Shown here: positions 45,831 through 56,395 of the stretch, in pieces | Position numbering within the stretch: position 1 is the first letter of the stretch | Layout of the letters: each line of letters starts with the position of its first letter | DNA from: Knufia peltigerae | Taxonomy: Eukaryota; Ascomycota; Eurotiomycetes; Chaetothyriales; Trichomeriaceae | NCBI GenBank assembly: GCA_030247855.1 | Contig: JAPDRN010000018.1 | Span: 310,001-374,000, forward strand | Direction: 5' to 3' | Length of the DNA stretch: 64,000 bases | Program-made: the position numbers and the translations under genes | The notes under the pieces: model-generated | The model's database searches: none | The model's input: the letters and a program-made list of their open reading frames with translations, nothing else | Told to the model about the DNA's origin: nothing

Positions 45831-47249
45831 TCAGGACCGAACTCGGTCACATTCCTCGATAAAGCGATAAATCCCTTCCAGCCCTTCATACCTGTTGCAT
45901 GTGGTTGAAGCTGGATTCCTACCCGATACTCTCGCTCTACCAGGCTGAAAGAAGTACATGGCCGCATCTTCCTCACCCAATTCGCTCTCGTGTAGACTGG
46001 AGTATCCCGACGAGGACGAGACCAATGGGTTAGTATCCAAGACACCATCGACGACTTCAAAACTACCTGGAGACGGACTCCGGACAGAGACATGAGAGTA
46101 GCCTGCCGAATGCTGTTGGGGAGGAGTGAGCATTTCGTGCCAATCCACGCGGTCGCGCTTGGTTCGTTTCATGGGCCTTGCCAGAGCCTCCAGGCAAACT
46201 TCACTTGCTGTCTTGCTAGGAGCGAATGGAAACATCAGGGCCATGTCAGTGCCGTTCTGAGAGTCAAAGTCCTCATCCTGACCGACGATGCCACGCTTGA
46301 TGTTGAGCTCAATACACAAAGCCTCTACCGTGTCCAGGTCACAACCAGGGAATCGAACACGGAGGGTGCTATTGTCATGCAGGAAGAGAGGCAGGTCGCC
46401 CAAGGTTGCCAGATGTTTCAGATCGTTCATGATTGCCGCTAGATCTTTCAACGCTCGGGCAAAGTCGACGGCCAAGTTGGACATGGTGTTGGTGTTGCTC
46501 AAGGTGTGCTGCTCGGACTCGTAATCACAAGATGCAGGTGGCGAGCGTGGGATGTTGCTAAGTGGCCCAACGGCGGTGATGGTTGGGCAGACTTTGAAGT
46601 CGATGAACGAGCCAGGTGCGTTGACCGAAGACATGTCCATTCTATGTCTGGCGTCTTCTTGCAGATTCGAAATGGCTCTGAATCGTTTCTCCCCGGTCTT
46701 TGTAGCCCCATCAAAGCGTGCTTTCTGTCCGGACAACCAGAACGCTCGAACAGCCTGGGAGACATTGTTGACAACTTGAGCCGGGGCGGTTGGTGAGTGT
46801 GAGAAATATCTCGCTCCACCGACGCGGCCACCTCCCAGACCATAACCTCCAGCTGAGCGGCAGAGTGTACCACCTGTGAGACTTGGACGAAGGGTCGAGG
46901 CAAATGGAGCTCGGCCAGTGGATCGACCGACAGCGGTGGCTGTTCGAGAGGACGGATAGGACGCTCGGCTTCGTGTCGAAGGACCGGAACGGGAAGAATA
47001 GTGTCTGACAGTATTTTTGGCAGCATGGCTGGTGCTATAAAGACGGGTGCTTTGAGCTTGTCGAATCTGATTGATGCGGCTGAGGGGTTGTCGTTGAGAA
47101 ACGCGGGCGTAGGCAGGTTCGACATTGGCCTCGACGGGCTTTGCTGCCTGCGGAATCTTCTCACGAATGAGACGACCCGTCTTTTCGACGGCGTATCTGA
47201 TCAGCCTCATGGCCTTGGGGACCAAGAGGTGACCTGATGCTCCCGCCAT
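45831..47249 (-). CDS. Conserved fungal protein (often labelled casein kinase II beta-2-like)
   Basis: About 472 residues from MAGASGHLLVPKAMRLIRYA; the frame is open further up, but the added sequence looks like leader. A basic Ser/Arg-rich N-terminus (to about 100) precedes a conserved block FASTLRPSLTGGTLCR-x-GGYGLGGGRVGGARYFSHSP, then VNNVSQAVRAFWLSGQKARF, and an aliphatic LAVDFARALKDLAAIMNDL-KHLATLGDLPL segment. The C-terminal 130 residues are Ser-rich. I recall this conserved block in many Pezizomycotina proteins annotated as a casein kinase II beta 2 subunit, but the CK2-beta zinc-ribbon Cys pattern is not visible here, so that name looks unsafe. The basic N-terminus could direct the protein to mitochondria. 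Function unknown. Confidence 0.75.
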   Translation of the reverse strand: MAGASGHLLVPKAMRLIRYAVEKTGRLIREKIPQAAKPVEANVEPAYARVSQRQPLSRINQIRQAQSTRLYSTSHAAKNTVRHYSSRSGPSTRSRASYPSSRTATAVGRSTGRAPFASTLRPSLTGGTLCRSAGGYGLGGGRVGGARYFSHSPTAPAQVVNNVSQAVRAFWLSGQKARFDGATKTGEKRFRAISNLQEDARHRMDMSSVNAPGSFIDFKVCPTITAVGPLSNIPRSPPASCDYESEQHTLSNTNTMSNLAVDFARALKDLAAIMNDLKHLATLGDLPLFLHDNSTLRVRFPGCDLDTVEALCIELNIKRGIVGQDEDFDSQNGTDMALMFPFAPSKTASEVCLEALARPMKRTKRDRVDWHEMLTPPQQHSAGYSHVSVRSPSPGSFEVVDGVLDTNPLVSSSSGYSSLHESELGEEDAAMYFFQPGRARVSGRNPASTTCNRYEGLEGIYRFIEECDRVRS

Positions 47250-47779
47250 GATGTTTACCCACCAAGGCGTGAGATCAATAGAGATGAGAGGAGGAAGATG
47301 AGGACGATGTCTGTAGCAGTGAGAGTTCAACAAGATTTCGCAATGTTATGCTGGGATTCCGTTTGCCACCGATGATTCGCTCCCCCGCATCAGGGTCCGG
47401 ACTGCTATCACGTGATGATGCTCAGCCTGATCCTCTGCACGAGGCTGGTATCGGTGGTGTACCTTCCGATGTTTCACAGTCTATCATCACAGCTTAGTAC
47501 TCGTACTGCGAGCGTTGTGCAGATCAAGCCTATTCGTAACGTTTCGATTTTTCGGACCCTTGTGACCCCAGTATCTGTGCTAATCAGCTAGTGAACCAGA
47601 ATACTGCGATTGCGATTCCTTACTTCTGAAGAATGCCACTCGTATACTCCCCTAGACGTACAAAGCATCAACCATCTCAGAGTCAACGGAGCCAGCTTTA
47701 CCAAGTTCAATATCAAGTTTGATGAATCAACTAGTGGAGGCTATCACGAATCCTATCGCAGAGCATTGTAGGGAGCACG
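47250..47779. other. Divergent promoter region
   Basis: About 530 bases between the conserved fungal protein gene (minus) and the GNAT gene (plus). Nothing further recognised. Confidence 0.55.
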
Positions 47780-48647
47780 ATGGACACTTCCGATGCCAGT
47801 TTCAAAATACCAGTCCCCCATCCGACGTCGAGGATCTATTTAACTCCTCCAAGAAGAGAAGATGATGATGTGGTGATCGCAGCTCTAAACGATCCGCGCG
47901 TCTATATGAACCTGAGCTCTCCCCCGTATCCTTATACTTCGGATGACCGGAGGTCTTGGTTCGCCCATATAGAAAAAATAGCCCAACACAACGCATTTGG
48001 CATTGGGCAATTCAAGAAGCAACCATACCTTGTCTCCGGCGCCCAAGCAGGTGGGGCTGTACCGTGGTTGGGAGAGGTTGGATGGGCAGCAACCATCAGA
48101 GAAATTGTGGCAGAGGCGGACGGTAACGAGAGGTACCTGGGCGAGATCACCGTGAGCCGCAGTGGCTTTCTGTTTGTTCGCGATGTGGCAGAGCGAGAAA
48201 AGGCTCGGCTTGAAAACGACAATCTAAGAGCTGGAGATCCCAACATCGTGTGGGAAGTAGGATGTATGTGAAGTGCAAGCTAACTCTCTGCCTAGACTTG
48301 CTATGCATGCTTCCAATAGCTAACAAACTGCAGTCTATCTCGTTCCAGAACATCACGGCCGTGGAGTGATGCCCAAAGTCCTCGAAACTGTCATAAGAGA
48401 GATCCTCCTACCTCTCTTTAACGCACAGAACATTGTCGCGACTTACTTTGAGCATAACATTGCCAGTAAAAAGGTGTTTGCAAAATGCGGGTTTGAGTAT
48501 GTGACCACGATCCCAGATGCGTACACGCTGGAACCGAGCAAGACTGGAGGCCAAGAAGGTCAAACAATCGGTCTGGGTGTCATAAAGTGGGAGGACCGGG
48601 GTGCGGCTAGGGCGCGGGAGGACAGGGCAAATGGCACGCATTATTGA
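47780..48647 (+). CDS. GNAT-family N-acetyltransferase
   Basis: Two exons, 47780-48263 and 48334-48647, 265 residues; a 70-nt intron with a GCTAAC branch site splits a Phe codon. The fold follows the RimJ/RimL-like (Acetyltransf_3) pattern: N-terminal RIYLTPPRREDDDVVIAALN, a substrate-side segment FAHIEKIAQHN, then after the intron FYLVPEHHGRGVMPKVLETV, which carries the acetyl-CoA-binding Q/R-x-x-G-x-G/A-like loop (HHGRGVM), and a C-terminal ASKKVFAKCGFEYVTTI, the usual Asn/Lys-x-x-GF ending. It should transfer an acetyl group from acetyl-CoA to an amine; the acceptor is unknown. Confidence 0.85.
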
Positions 48648-51040
48648 TGAGATGCAATCAGAATCAGACTGGCTCGACAGCTTGCCATGTGACGGCGGTA
48701 ATTGCAGCCTGCAGCTGGCCTGCCTGTTGGCAATGAAAGAAGAATTCGATGATGACATGCTACATGACTGTAGTCGTACAATATAGGTTACCAAGGTCTA
48801 GACTCCTGCCAGCCCATGACCCACAACGTTACCCTACTGGGATTCCCAGAGCGTTCTCCAGTGGCTGGCTGTCATCCCTTGCAAGGAGCATATACGAGTT
48901 CCTGTGTGCGTAACGGTGTCATGCTGCGTCGATTCCGAACAAGACAGGATGTGGAGTCTCTCTCAATGTATGGCTTGCATGTTATTTGCAGATCCCTGGG
49001 CATCTCGCTAGCCAAGGGCGTTCGCGTGCAATACTGTCTAGTATTCCTGACACTTTTTTATCCAGTCGAGATCACTTCTAATGTTAAATGTTGAATGCTG
49101 AGGCGGACTGTGGCTGAAAATTTTGCCCCCTTGCATGAGTGATTTCCGCAATTGTGTAAAGCGCCACCAACATGATCCAGGTCAGTGCAGAGATACATCG
49201 AACTCAAGGAGACAGCTAGTTGTCGTGAGCCAACTTGCAAAAGGAAGATTAAGTCAGAGGGTCATCTGAAGGTTTCTTCGACCAAGCCAGATAGATTTGA
49301 ATATCGTCTTAACATTGGACAATAGTTTCCCAGTCTCCAAGATCAATAAATTAAGTGCGATACACAACAATGGGATAGTTCAAAGCACAGACTTAGAAGA
49401 GTGGAATCTAAGAACAGGCCAGATGTCACCGATCGAGGTCAGTAAGCATGGACCAGCGGCAATTCCTGGGGATCCGAGCGTTGACTTATTCGTGCTATCT
49501 AGCATTGTTTATGGAAGGTCAAAAGCGAAGTCTGTCATATTGCAGTTTTCCAATTAATATCGCCGGATCATGGGTTTGTTAGACCTGAAGCTGGTTTTGT
49601 TGTGATCGGGAAAAACTGATGCCCAAGAAGCTGCGCTGGACTTCTGCCCATCCGGCCAGGGGACGTTTTTGGGCTGAGGACATGAGCCATGTCAACCTCA
49701 CCCTTATGATGCAGCACCGTGGTTGGCGTCGAACAGAGTTGGCGAGGAGCATGTGTACTCGTATTCCTGCGCTTCCAGACTATGTACAATAGTCCCCGCC
49801 TTATCCTGCACGGACTTCCTGGAAGGCCTGGAGAAGTTTCTTTTTTTCTTGCAAACATTGGTACTGCATGTCTGTGCACCGGATCAAGCTGTCAATGATC
49901 CGTAGTTGAGAATCACTGGCTGGTTGACCACAAACATTTCCAACAAGGAGGACGGCGCAATCCCCGGAGGACCACTACAATTCCGGTGTCCACGAGATGA
50001 GAAACCTTCGGTGATCTGCGAGACAGGGTAGATTAAACTCTTGGGCGTGCTGAGGCGATGGAAATTCGGAATGTCGAAGCATACAAAAGCACGCAAGGGA
50101 CAGTTAGGCTGGCGTGCCGCACTTACAGTAGCGTAACAATGATCGCTGTGGCCGCTAGTGGCAGAAAAGGAATAGTTAGGCGAGTAGTCGTCCTAAAGTA
50201 GCCTAGCCTGCCTCTAATCCCTCGGCCAGATCCAGCGCCACGATGCACCATTTGCATCAGGCTTGTTCAGGGCCTTTTTCATTTCACCCCCCAGAAACAA
50301 TCATTCCCCTTTTCCTCGTCCCAATAATCATCCTTCTCACCTCGCATGGCTGGATCTGTACGACGGCTCATCCTTCTTACGGCAACTTCCTCAAGCCCCG
50401 CCCCGCCCATGACATTGACATGGCGTTCGCACTCCCACCGCTTCGAGGGACTTTCTGCCCCTTGCCCACATGCTCGACTGACCAGCCAGTGACACGTGCT
50501 GTTATGTTCGCTAGCCCAGACGTTAGCAGCCCCCATCAGGCCGGAACATCGCTGAGATGGCGTGTCGATTGCTGGCTGGTCTCTTGAGCTCGCTTCTGTC
50601 TTGGGAGACCCCTGGGCTGGGCACTCGTGTCTGCACCTGGGTGCATCAAAATCCCTGGTGCTGTCCCCAGATGGCCTTCAGCCGCAAATCCAATACTCTT
50701 CGTGCAATAGACTTCAACCCCCTTGCACCCCATCAGCTGCTTCCAGCAGTTCCTGGACCCACCTCCCATTGTCGTGGCTGACTGGGATCGAGCAGTGGTG
50801 GTGTCCCTTGCCTCACGGACTACTGAACCAACCATCTACACCCGGGGTCACGGGCCAGACGAGTCGCTCGTGTTTTTCTCCTCCAAGCAGGAACAACATG
50901 AAGCAAGATGTGTTACATATCCAGCCTTTCCCAGCTTTGTCTACCTTTCTGTCTTCCTCCATCCTCTGACCACCATTTGCCCATTGACGACAGACAAGTC
51001 ATCCTGTCACTCATTCCTACGAACAGATCCTTGACCCAAG
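48648..51040. other. 2.4-kb gene-poor intergenic region
   Basis: No coding region supported. Open frames up to about 135 codons near 50240-50970 have uneven composition and overlap on both strands. TAGGC-rich short sequence occurs at about 50105-50205, similar in flavour to 14357-14410 and 38430-38520. The last 150 bases are pyrimidine-rich and may be the leader of the acidic-protein gene. Confidence 0.5.
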
Positions 51041-51691
51041 ATGTCGTCGACAAGAAATCTGATGAGTCCTCTGCGGTCTCATGACCCTTTGTCGTTCGCT
51101 TCCAAGACAGAACAAAAACCAGATGTGTCTCGAATGCCCGCTTCAAGACTCAACTTCGTTGCGTCCTGGAAACTCAACTCAGAGGCCGCTCGTGGGGAGC
51201 CGAGACTACGAAACCTGCTTGGCCATCTCTCGATCTATGAAGAGACACGGACGATAATCCGACCAGAAAAGGTTCCGGCTGAAGATGCCGATCCAAGCGA
51301 GCTTTCTGCCTACATTCAACAACACGCACCGTCCTTCCAGGATTTTCAGACCGCCATCTCTCTTCAACTAGCAGCGCTGGCCGAAATACAAGCCGTGACC
51401 TCGGTGTCCGTGAAAGAATACGGCAGTGACAGCGAGGAGGAAGGAGACGACGATGATGAGGAGGAGGACGACTACGATAGCCACCATGAGAACTTTAGCG
51501 ATATCGACACGGCAGCCGAGAGCGATGACAGCTATACGGACGACGATATATCAGATCGCCAGTGGTCTCCATGTAGTAGTCCCACGTCGAGTTTGGGCGA
51601 TTTGGAAGATGAGGAGGAAGACGAAGCCGGACTCTGGGCGGTCCGACCACTTGCACCAATCATCAAGGGTCTCTCCAAGATCTCATGCTAG
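51041..51691 (+). CDS. Hypothetical acidic protein
   Basis: A 216-residue single-exon frame. The N-terminal half is ordinary (ASRLNFVASWKLNSEAARG, then LRNLLGHLSIYEETRTII), followed by a helical segment and a long acidic Asp/Glu/Ser stretch from about 125 to 200 (EEEGDDDDEEEDDYD). A short hydrophobic LAPIIKGLSKISC closes it. No family recognised. The acidic tail suggests a chaperone-like or chromatin-associated role, but that is only inference. A second frame is open across the acidic part and is a shadow. Confidence 0.6.
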   Translation: MSSTRNLMSPLRSHDPLSFASKTEQKPDVSRMPASRLNFVASWKLNSEAARGEPRLRNLLGHLSIYEETRTIIRPEKVPAEDADPSELSAYIQQHAPSFQDFQTAISLQLAALAEIQAVTSVSVKEYGSDSEEEGDDDDEEEDDYDSHHENFSDIDTAAESDDSYTDDDISDRQWSPCSSPTSSLGDLEDEEEDEAGLWAVRPLAPIIKGLSKISC

Positions 51692-52436
51692 TACAACTCC
51701 AGCTGCGATACTCGTGCTGCTTGGCTACCTCTCAGCTTCGTATCGAGACCTTGGCTACCTCGCTGCCCTCTTTTGCGGTTTTGATTCCTTGGCAAGGCGT
51801 CCTTCGAAGCTAATGCCGCAGGAGGTCAACGGTATCAGTACCGGAAAGAATGAAGGTCGGTTTTTGGACGAAAAAAAGGAATTGCATGGTGTTACGGAAC
51901 GGTTTTTGCGGAGAAAATATTGTTTGATAGTGATACCCAATTTTCAATATGTACTGTCGGAAGAGAAACCTGCGACCGGGATATTTACCAATCATGAAAT
52001 CCTTGTTTGGGGAGTTCTCCCTTTGTGTCAAAAAAACTCTCAAACCCCGAATATTCATCGCTAATGTGACATGTATAACTCCCAAAACCTTGAAACTCCC
52101 AAGGTGAAACTGGCGGATCTATATCATTCATTCCCTCAAGATCTGGGGTCGATCCACGCCATGATTTCTTCGATGCCGCAGGAACAAGAACTCTTCTGTA
52201 TTTTTCTTCCCTTGGGGGGAAAAAAAGGTCGAGAACGCCTTTGGTCTTTTCTTCAAACGAGCTGGAGCTGTTTATTACTTGAATAGTCTGTTGTCGGCAC
52301 CCTCGGCGAACCATTTGGTGCTGTCGAGGGAGGAGCGCTTCCTTGCGAACCGGGCGTTCTGTCTTCCACCAGATCGTGCAGCCTAATTAATCCCGAAAGT
52401 CAGCCGCAACCCAGCAAAAACAACAGAGTCTTGGGC
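51692..52436. other. Convergent 3'-3' intergenic region
   Basis: Lies between the acidic-protein gene and the small mitochondrial-type gene. It may include an alternative terminal exon of the latter at about 52236-52381. No independent gene is supported. Confidence 0.5.
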
Positions 52437-52688
52437 TTACGACTCGCTGCTCGAGGCAGTAACGTCGATGGGAAGCATCTCCAAGACGAGATCGAGAACA
52501 CTTACGGCATACAGGACACCGGTCGCGGTGGCCAGGGTGCAGGCTCCGAAGATGCTCCGCATCATACCCCGTTCACCCTTTGTCATCCTGCCGCTGTGTG
52601 AGATTGCGGAGGATGAGTATCTGACAGGGGTGGTGAGTCTGGGACCCATGGTCACCATTCGGCGAGTGAGGACTTGAGCGGCGTTCAT
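52437..52688 (-). CDS. Small mitochondrial-type membrane protein
   Basis: 83 residues from MNAAQVLTRRMVTMGPRL at 52688. The first 35 residues are basic, hydroxylated and lack acidic residues, as in a mitochondrial presequence. One transmembrane helix follows at about 48-68 (IFGACTLATATGVLYAVSVL). The frame ends with a TAA that lies inside a GTAAGC donor sequence. Splicing a 58-nt intron (branch GGCTGAC, acceptor ATTAG at about 52383) would extend the protein into downstream sequence. The size and design fit small inner-membrane respiratory-chain subunits or assembly factors, but no family is assigned. Confidence 0.55.
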   Translation of the reverse strand: MNAAQVLTRRMVTMGPRLTTPVRYSSSAISHSGRMTKGERGMMRSIFGACTLATATGVLYAVSVLDLVLEMLPIDVTASSSES

Positions 52689-53950
52689 GATGATTGGCTG
52701 TGGTTGGTATGGGGGAGTTGTTAAAAATAGGCTGCTTGGTGATTGAAGGTGTTGTCTTGGGGGGAAGTGTCGTTGCTTTGATGAGTGGTCGTGTGCTTGT
52801 CTGATGCTTTTTGGGATCCTTGTGATGGAGTGATGGAGAACAAACAACCTACCTTGTTGGAGGGATTCTTCAAGGGCCTTTTAAACAATGCTGTAAAGGA
52901 CAACAAGATTGACTGCGACCTGGTAGCCGCGGCCTACATCTTCCGTCATGGCATGATGGCCATAGAATGCCGTGGTGTTTTGCACCGTCACCAGACAGGT
53001 GAGGTATATCCAAGCAGCACCCGTATAGGTATGGAGTATCAGGTGCCGATAGATCAGATCATGGACTCTGGGCCAGCCCTACACAGCAAAATGCCAGGTC
53101 GAGTGGCTCGACCAGATCGACACCGGCGCCCTCCGTACAGGGGAATTAGCACTATCGTCTTTTGGGACAAGGCTGCTGCCTCAGCCTTGGGTGCGTCCAA
53201 TCGTCGATTCGGCGGGTTTGGCCGAGTCAGAAAGTCACGCAACCATGGTTTTTGTCAGTCCGACATTTACAACGCTGTTACGGGGATTTGTGTGGGTAAA
53301 GTCTGTCATTACCGTCACATCAAAACGGTCTCCTGCTCGAGGGGTCTGGATCTCCTGTGGCTGTGGGGCGGATATCTTTGATACATGTAACTCGATTACG
53401 CCACGTGACTTTATCGGCAAAACTCTGGACTCCAATTGGCTCTGATCGATACCGCGATGGTCTGGGCAATACGTGATCCCTGCTCGGTGGTGTGACATGG
53501 ACGTCTGGATTTTCTCACTCACCCTCCACCATATGCATGAAGCCCCAGCCAAATCCCGAATGGGGGGACCCTGTGTATCTTTCTCTCGTGTCTCTGTCTG
53601 TGCCGACGTTTCCTTCGATCACCTTACAACTACAGACTTTATCCCCACAACAACACCGTTCGACTTCACGTCGTGGCCTGACATTGTTTTCTCTGCTTCA
53701 CACTCCGTACAATCAAGAAACAACCACTTTCCGCTCTCTAACTCTCTAGCGCCCGTTCCAGGTTGCCTTCAGCCCCGTGCAAGCGACCGTCAGCGCGATC
53801 CTGTTCGTCAGATAGGAGTCCGAGAGCCGTACTAGGGACACTGGACCCCTATACAACGATACCAGCAGATTTCCATTTTTTGCAAAAACGAGCAAAAAGC
53901 GGTACCCTCAGGGCCTCGACAGCCGGGACCGTCAGCCGCCACTTGAAACG
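52689..53950. other. Divergent promoter region (mitochondrial-type gene / bHLH gene)
   Basis: About 1.3 kb. A 182-codon plus-strand frame read from an ATG at 52833 is open, but its composition is not convincing. The stretch from about 53560 to 53760 is pyrimidine-rich and probably the long leader of the bHLH gene, with a CACTCCGTA variant of the window's recurring 9-mer at about 53701. Confidence 0.5.
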
Positions 53951-55309
53951 ATGCCATTTCGAAATGCTTACCAAGGGCAGAATGGCTCTCATGACTTTCA
54001 TAACCAGCGTCACGCCCAACACCTAGCCATCGTTGATCCCGACTCCGTCGATTACAGCGGGTGGCATGAGATGGACTTTACGACGGCACCCCTCAATCAT
54101 CCCTCCATAGCCACAACCTCCGATATCCAGCAAGCTCAGGGCCCCAAGTACGCGGCCAGCATGGACACCGACATTGACTCAATGGCCTATCTACGCCCCG
54201 GCCGGCGACAGAACTCCACAGGCTCTTCTCACCATCATCAGCAGCAACAGCAGCCCGCCCTCCCCTCAGGAGACCTCTACAGCACCGGACCCTTCACCTA
54301 CTCGCAGCTTCTCAACATGGACGCTGACCTGACGTCCCTGGATCAGTCGAGCCTCAGCAGCTCACGCACCGACACCGACTCCAACATGATCAACGACGGC
54401 AGCACCATGGCCAGCTCACTCTCGGGGGCTGACGCCCTCAACACCTCGCCCCCCGTCGCCACGCTCGATCCCATCTCGATCCAGCTGTCCAAGAACGACG
54501 AAAAGCTGTGCCCCCTGATAGCAGGCCAGGTCGACTCCTGCCAGCCGCAACGGTGCGGCCCAGACGCCCCGTGCATGAACTTCACCACGCTCCCGCCCAT
54601 CGAGGAATGCACGTCGGTCCCGTGCATAACGCAGTCGTCGTCCCCCAACGAGACCATGATCACCAGCGAGAGCGTCGTGTCCCTGCACCAACGACCCGGC
54701 CTCGGCTCGAGGTCGACCACCGGGCGGTCGGCAGGCGTGCGGCGGTCGTCGACGTCCTCCGGCGACAACCAGGTGCAGTCGGTGCCGCTCCCCCCTCGCA
54801 CCTCCAACAAGACCGCGGCGGCGCGGCGCCAGGCGGGCCGGAACAACAACAAGAAGGTGGCCGCGGTCGCCGCCACCGAGATCCGCTCCGACGACGACGA
54901 CGATGACGATCAGATGAACCCCAACAAGCCGACCGCGCCGTCCAAGGCCGATGCCAAGCAGCGCGCGAAGCAAGCCCACTCGCTCGTCGAGCGCAAGTAT
55001 CGCGAGAACCTGAACGCGAAGATCGCCCAGCTCCACACCACGCTGCAGTCGTCCCACTACGGGCCCAAGGCCAACGAGGACGGCGACAGCGACGCCCCGA
55101 GCGCGGCCGTGCCCGCCAACAAGGTCCGCAAGAGCGACGTCCTGACCGAGGCCATGAACTACGTCAACCAGACCGAGGTCGAGATGCGGCACATGGAGAA
55201 CGAGATCCAGAGGTTGGGCGAAAGGGTGAGGGTTCTGGAGAAACTGGTCCGCTGCGAAGACTGCAGTCTGCTCAAGCAGATGGTCAACCTTCAAGTCCAA
55301 GCCGTCTGA
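53951..55309 (+). CDS. bHLH transcription factor with SREBP-type Tyr
   Basis: Single-exon 452-residue protein. The N-terminal 330 residues are low-complexity (His/Gln runs, Ser/Thr/Pro, a DDDDDDD run) and probably activate transcription. The basic region reads AHSLVERKYRENLNAKI: H343 and E347 are the usual E-box-contacting residues, and Y350 replaces the Arg found in most bHLH proteins, the mark of the SREBP class that allows sterol-response-element as well as E-box binding. Helix 1, a loop with an inserted acidic segment, and helix 2 (KVRKSDVLTEAMNYVNQTEV) follow, then a leucine-zipper-like coiled coil. No transmembrane segments are seen, so it is not a membrane-bound SREBP; it is more like soluble fungal SREBP-related bHLH factors. 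The gene is more GC-rich than its flanks. Confidence 0.88.
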   Translation: MPFRNAYQGQNGSHDFHNQRHAQHLAIVDPDSVDYSGWHEMDFTTAPLNHPSIATTSDIQQAQGPKYAASMDTDIDSMAYLRPGRRQNSTGSSHHHQQQQQPALPSGDLYSTGPFTYSQLLNMDADLTSLDQSSLSSSRTDTDSNMINDGSTMASSLSGADALNTSPPVATLDPISIQLSKNDEKLCPLIAGQVDSCQPQRCGPDAPCMNFTTLPPIEECTSVPCITQSSSPNETMITSESVVSLHQRPGLGSRSTTGRSAGVRRSSTSSGDNQVQSVPLPPRTSNKTAAARRQAGRNNNKKVAAVAATEIRSDDDDDDDQMNPNKPTAPSKADAKQRAKQAHSLVERKYRENLNAKIAQLHTTLQSSHYGPKANEDGDSDAPSAAVPANKVRKSDVLTEAMNYVNQTEVEMRHMENEIQRLGERVRVLEKLVRCEDCSLLKQMVNLQVQAV

Positions 55310-56395
55310 TGGTGCCCGAATCGTGCAAGCACACGAGACGAATTTCTTTTTGCAGCCTTTTTGTTTCTTGAAGAAAATCCATCTTTGCTCAATGCTTTGT
55401 TTACTCTGGCTCTCCCTCCAACTTTCGACACGGATCATCATCATCAACATCATCATCATCATTACTCATCATCACCATCATCGACTATATCCGGCCAAAA
55501 GGCTCGTGGTACCGAGTCCAATTTCACATTTGAGGGGGGGGAATGGGAGGCCAAGGGCGTTTTCGGCGCCATTTTCGGGTCACAAATCCAAAAGGATTCA
55601 AGGTGTTACACAAAGGGAATCAACGTTTCTGGCGTTCTTGGACTTTTCCTTTTTTTTTGTGTCTTTCTGGTGCAAACCCCATCAGACTTTTTGTCTAAAG
55701 GGTTATTGGGTTTAGCAAATGGGGAAGGGCAGTCAACGCGTCTAGCCATGAGGAATTATTGAAAGTGTGACGGGAAATTTTTCATGTATGAAGGATTTTT
55801 TCGAGCTTTTGAGAACGTGTGTGAGGTGGTGAAACAAGAGTTCACACTGCCACGAACGAAGAAGAAAAAAGGGGCCAAGATGCGACGATATGGTATGGGA
55901 AACAATGGACACACTCCCTCCCGATCCATCCGTATTGAGGGTACATGTAGTTGGGAGGATGATATATATATGCACGAAGAAGCAAGCACACATGAAACCG
56001 GGCGGCTCTCAAAAAAAAGAAAGAGATGCTGGCCACGGGATGCTCCAGACGAAAAGACTTTTTGAAATGCAAATTCGCGACGGTTCAAGAACTATTCACT
56101 CCGTACACACTCCTTGCTTTTTCTTGTTCTTTCTTCCACGCTACGGGTAAACCTCTTTGCCACCTCGAAACGGCACTTTGGATCGACGGTCTTTATCAAT
56201 GGATCAATTTCTGTAATTAAGATATAAAATGTCCATCCCATCTCGCAGCGACCTACAACATTGTGGTGCAGTTACAAACAAATGCCCATGTCATGCTCGA
56301 TCCCCTCTTTTATCATGCATCGTCCCTTTTGTTTTTGTTGCCGTCGATATCCCCGCCCACAAAAGTCAAATATGCAATGAATGTCCCCCCATCAT
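55310..56395. other. Convergent 3'-3' intergenic region
   Basis: Lies between the bHLH gene and the sHSP gene. It contains a (CAT)n-type microsatellite at 55434-55482, T-rich tracts and a CACTCCGTA variant at about 56098. No gene seen. Confidence 0.6.
55434..55482 (+). repeat. (ATC)n microsatellite
   Basis: Imperfect CAT/ATC trinucleotide tract of about 49 bases in the 3' flank of the bHLH gene. Confidence 0.85.

Noticed and set aside
52785..53381. A 198-codon plus-strand frame between the mitochondrial-type and bHLH genes
   Set aside because: Begins with a non-ATG codon; the first ATG gives 182 residues of uneven composition with no family and lies across the divergent promoter.
54416..55462. 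A 348-codon minus-strand frame opposite the bHLH gene
   Set aside because: Shadow of a GC-rich coding region; the plus-strand frame has a clear bHLH domain.
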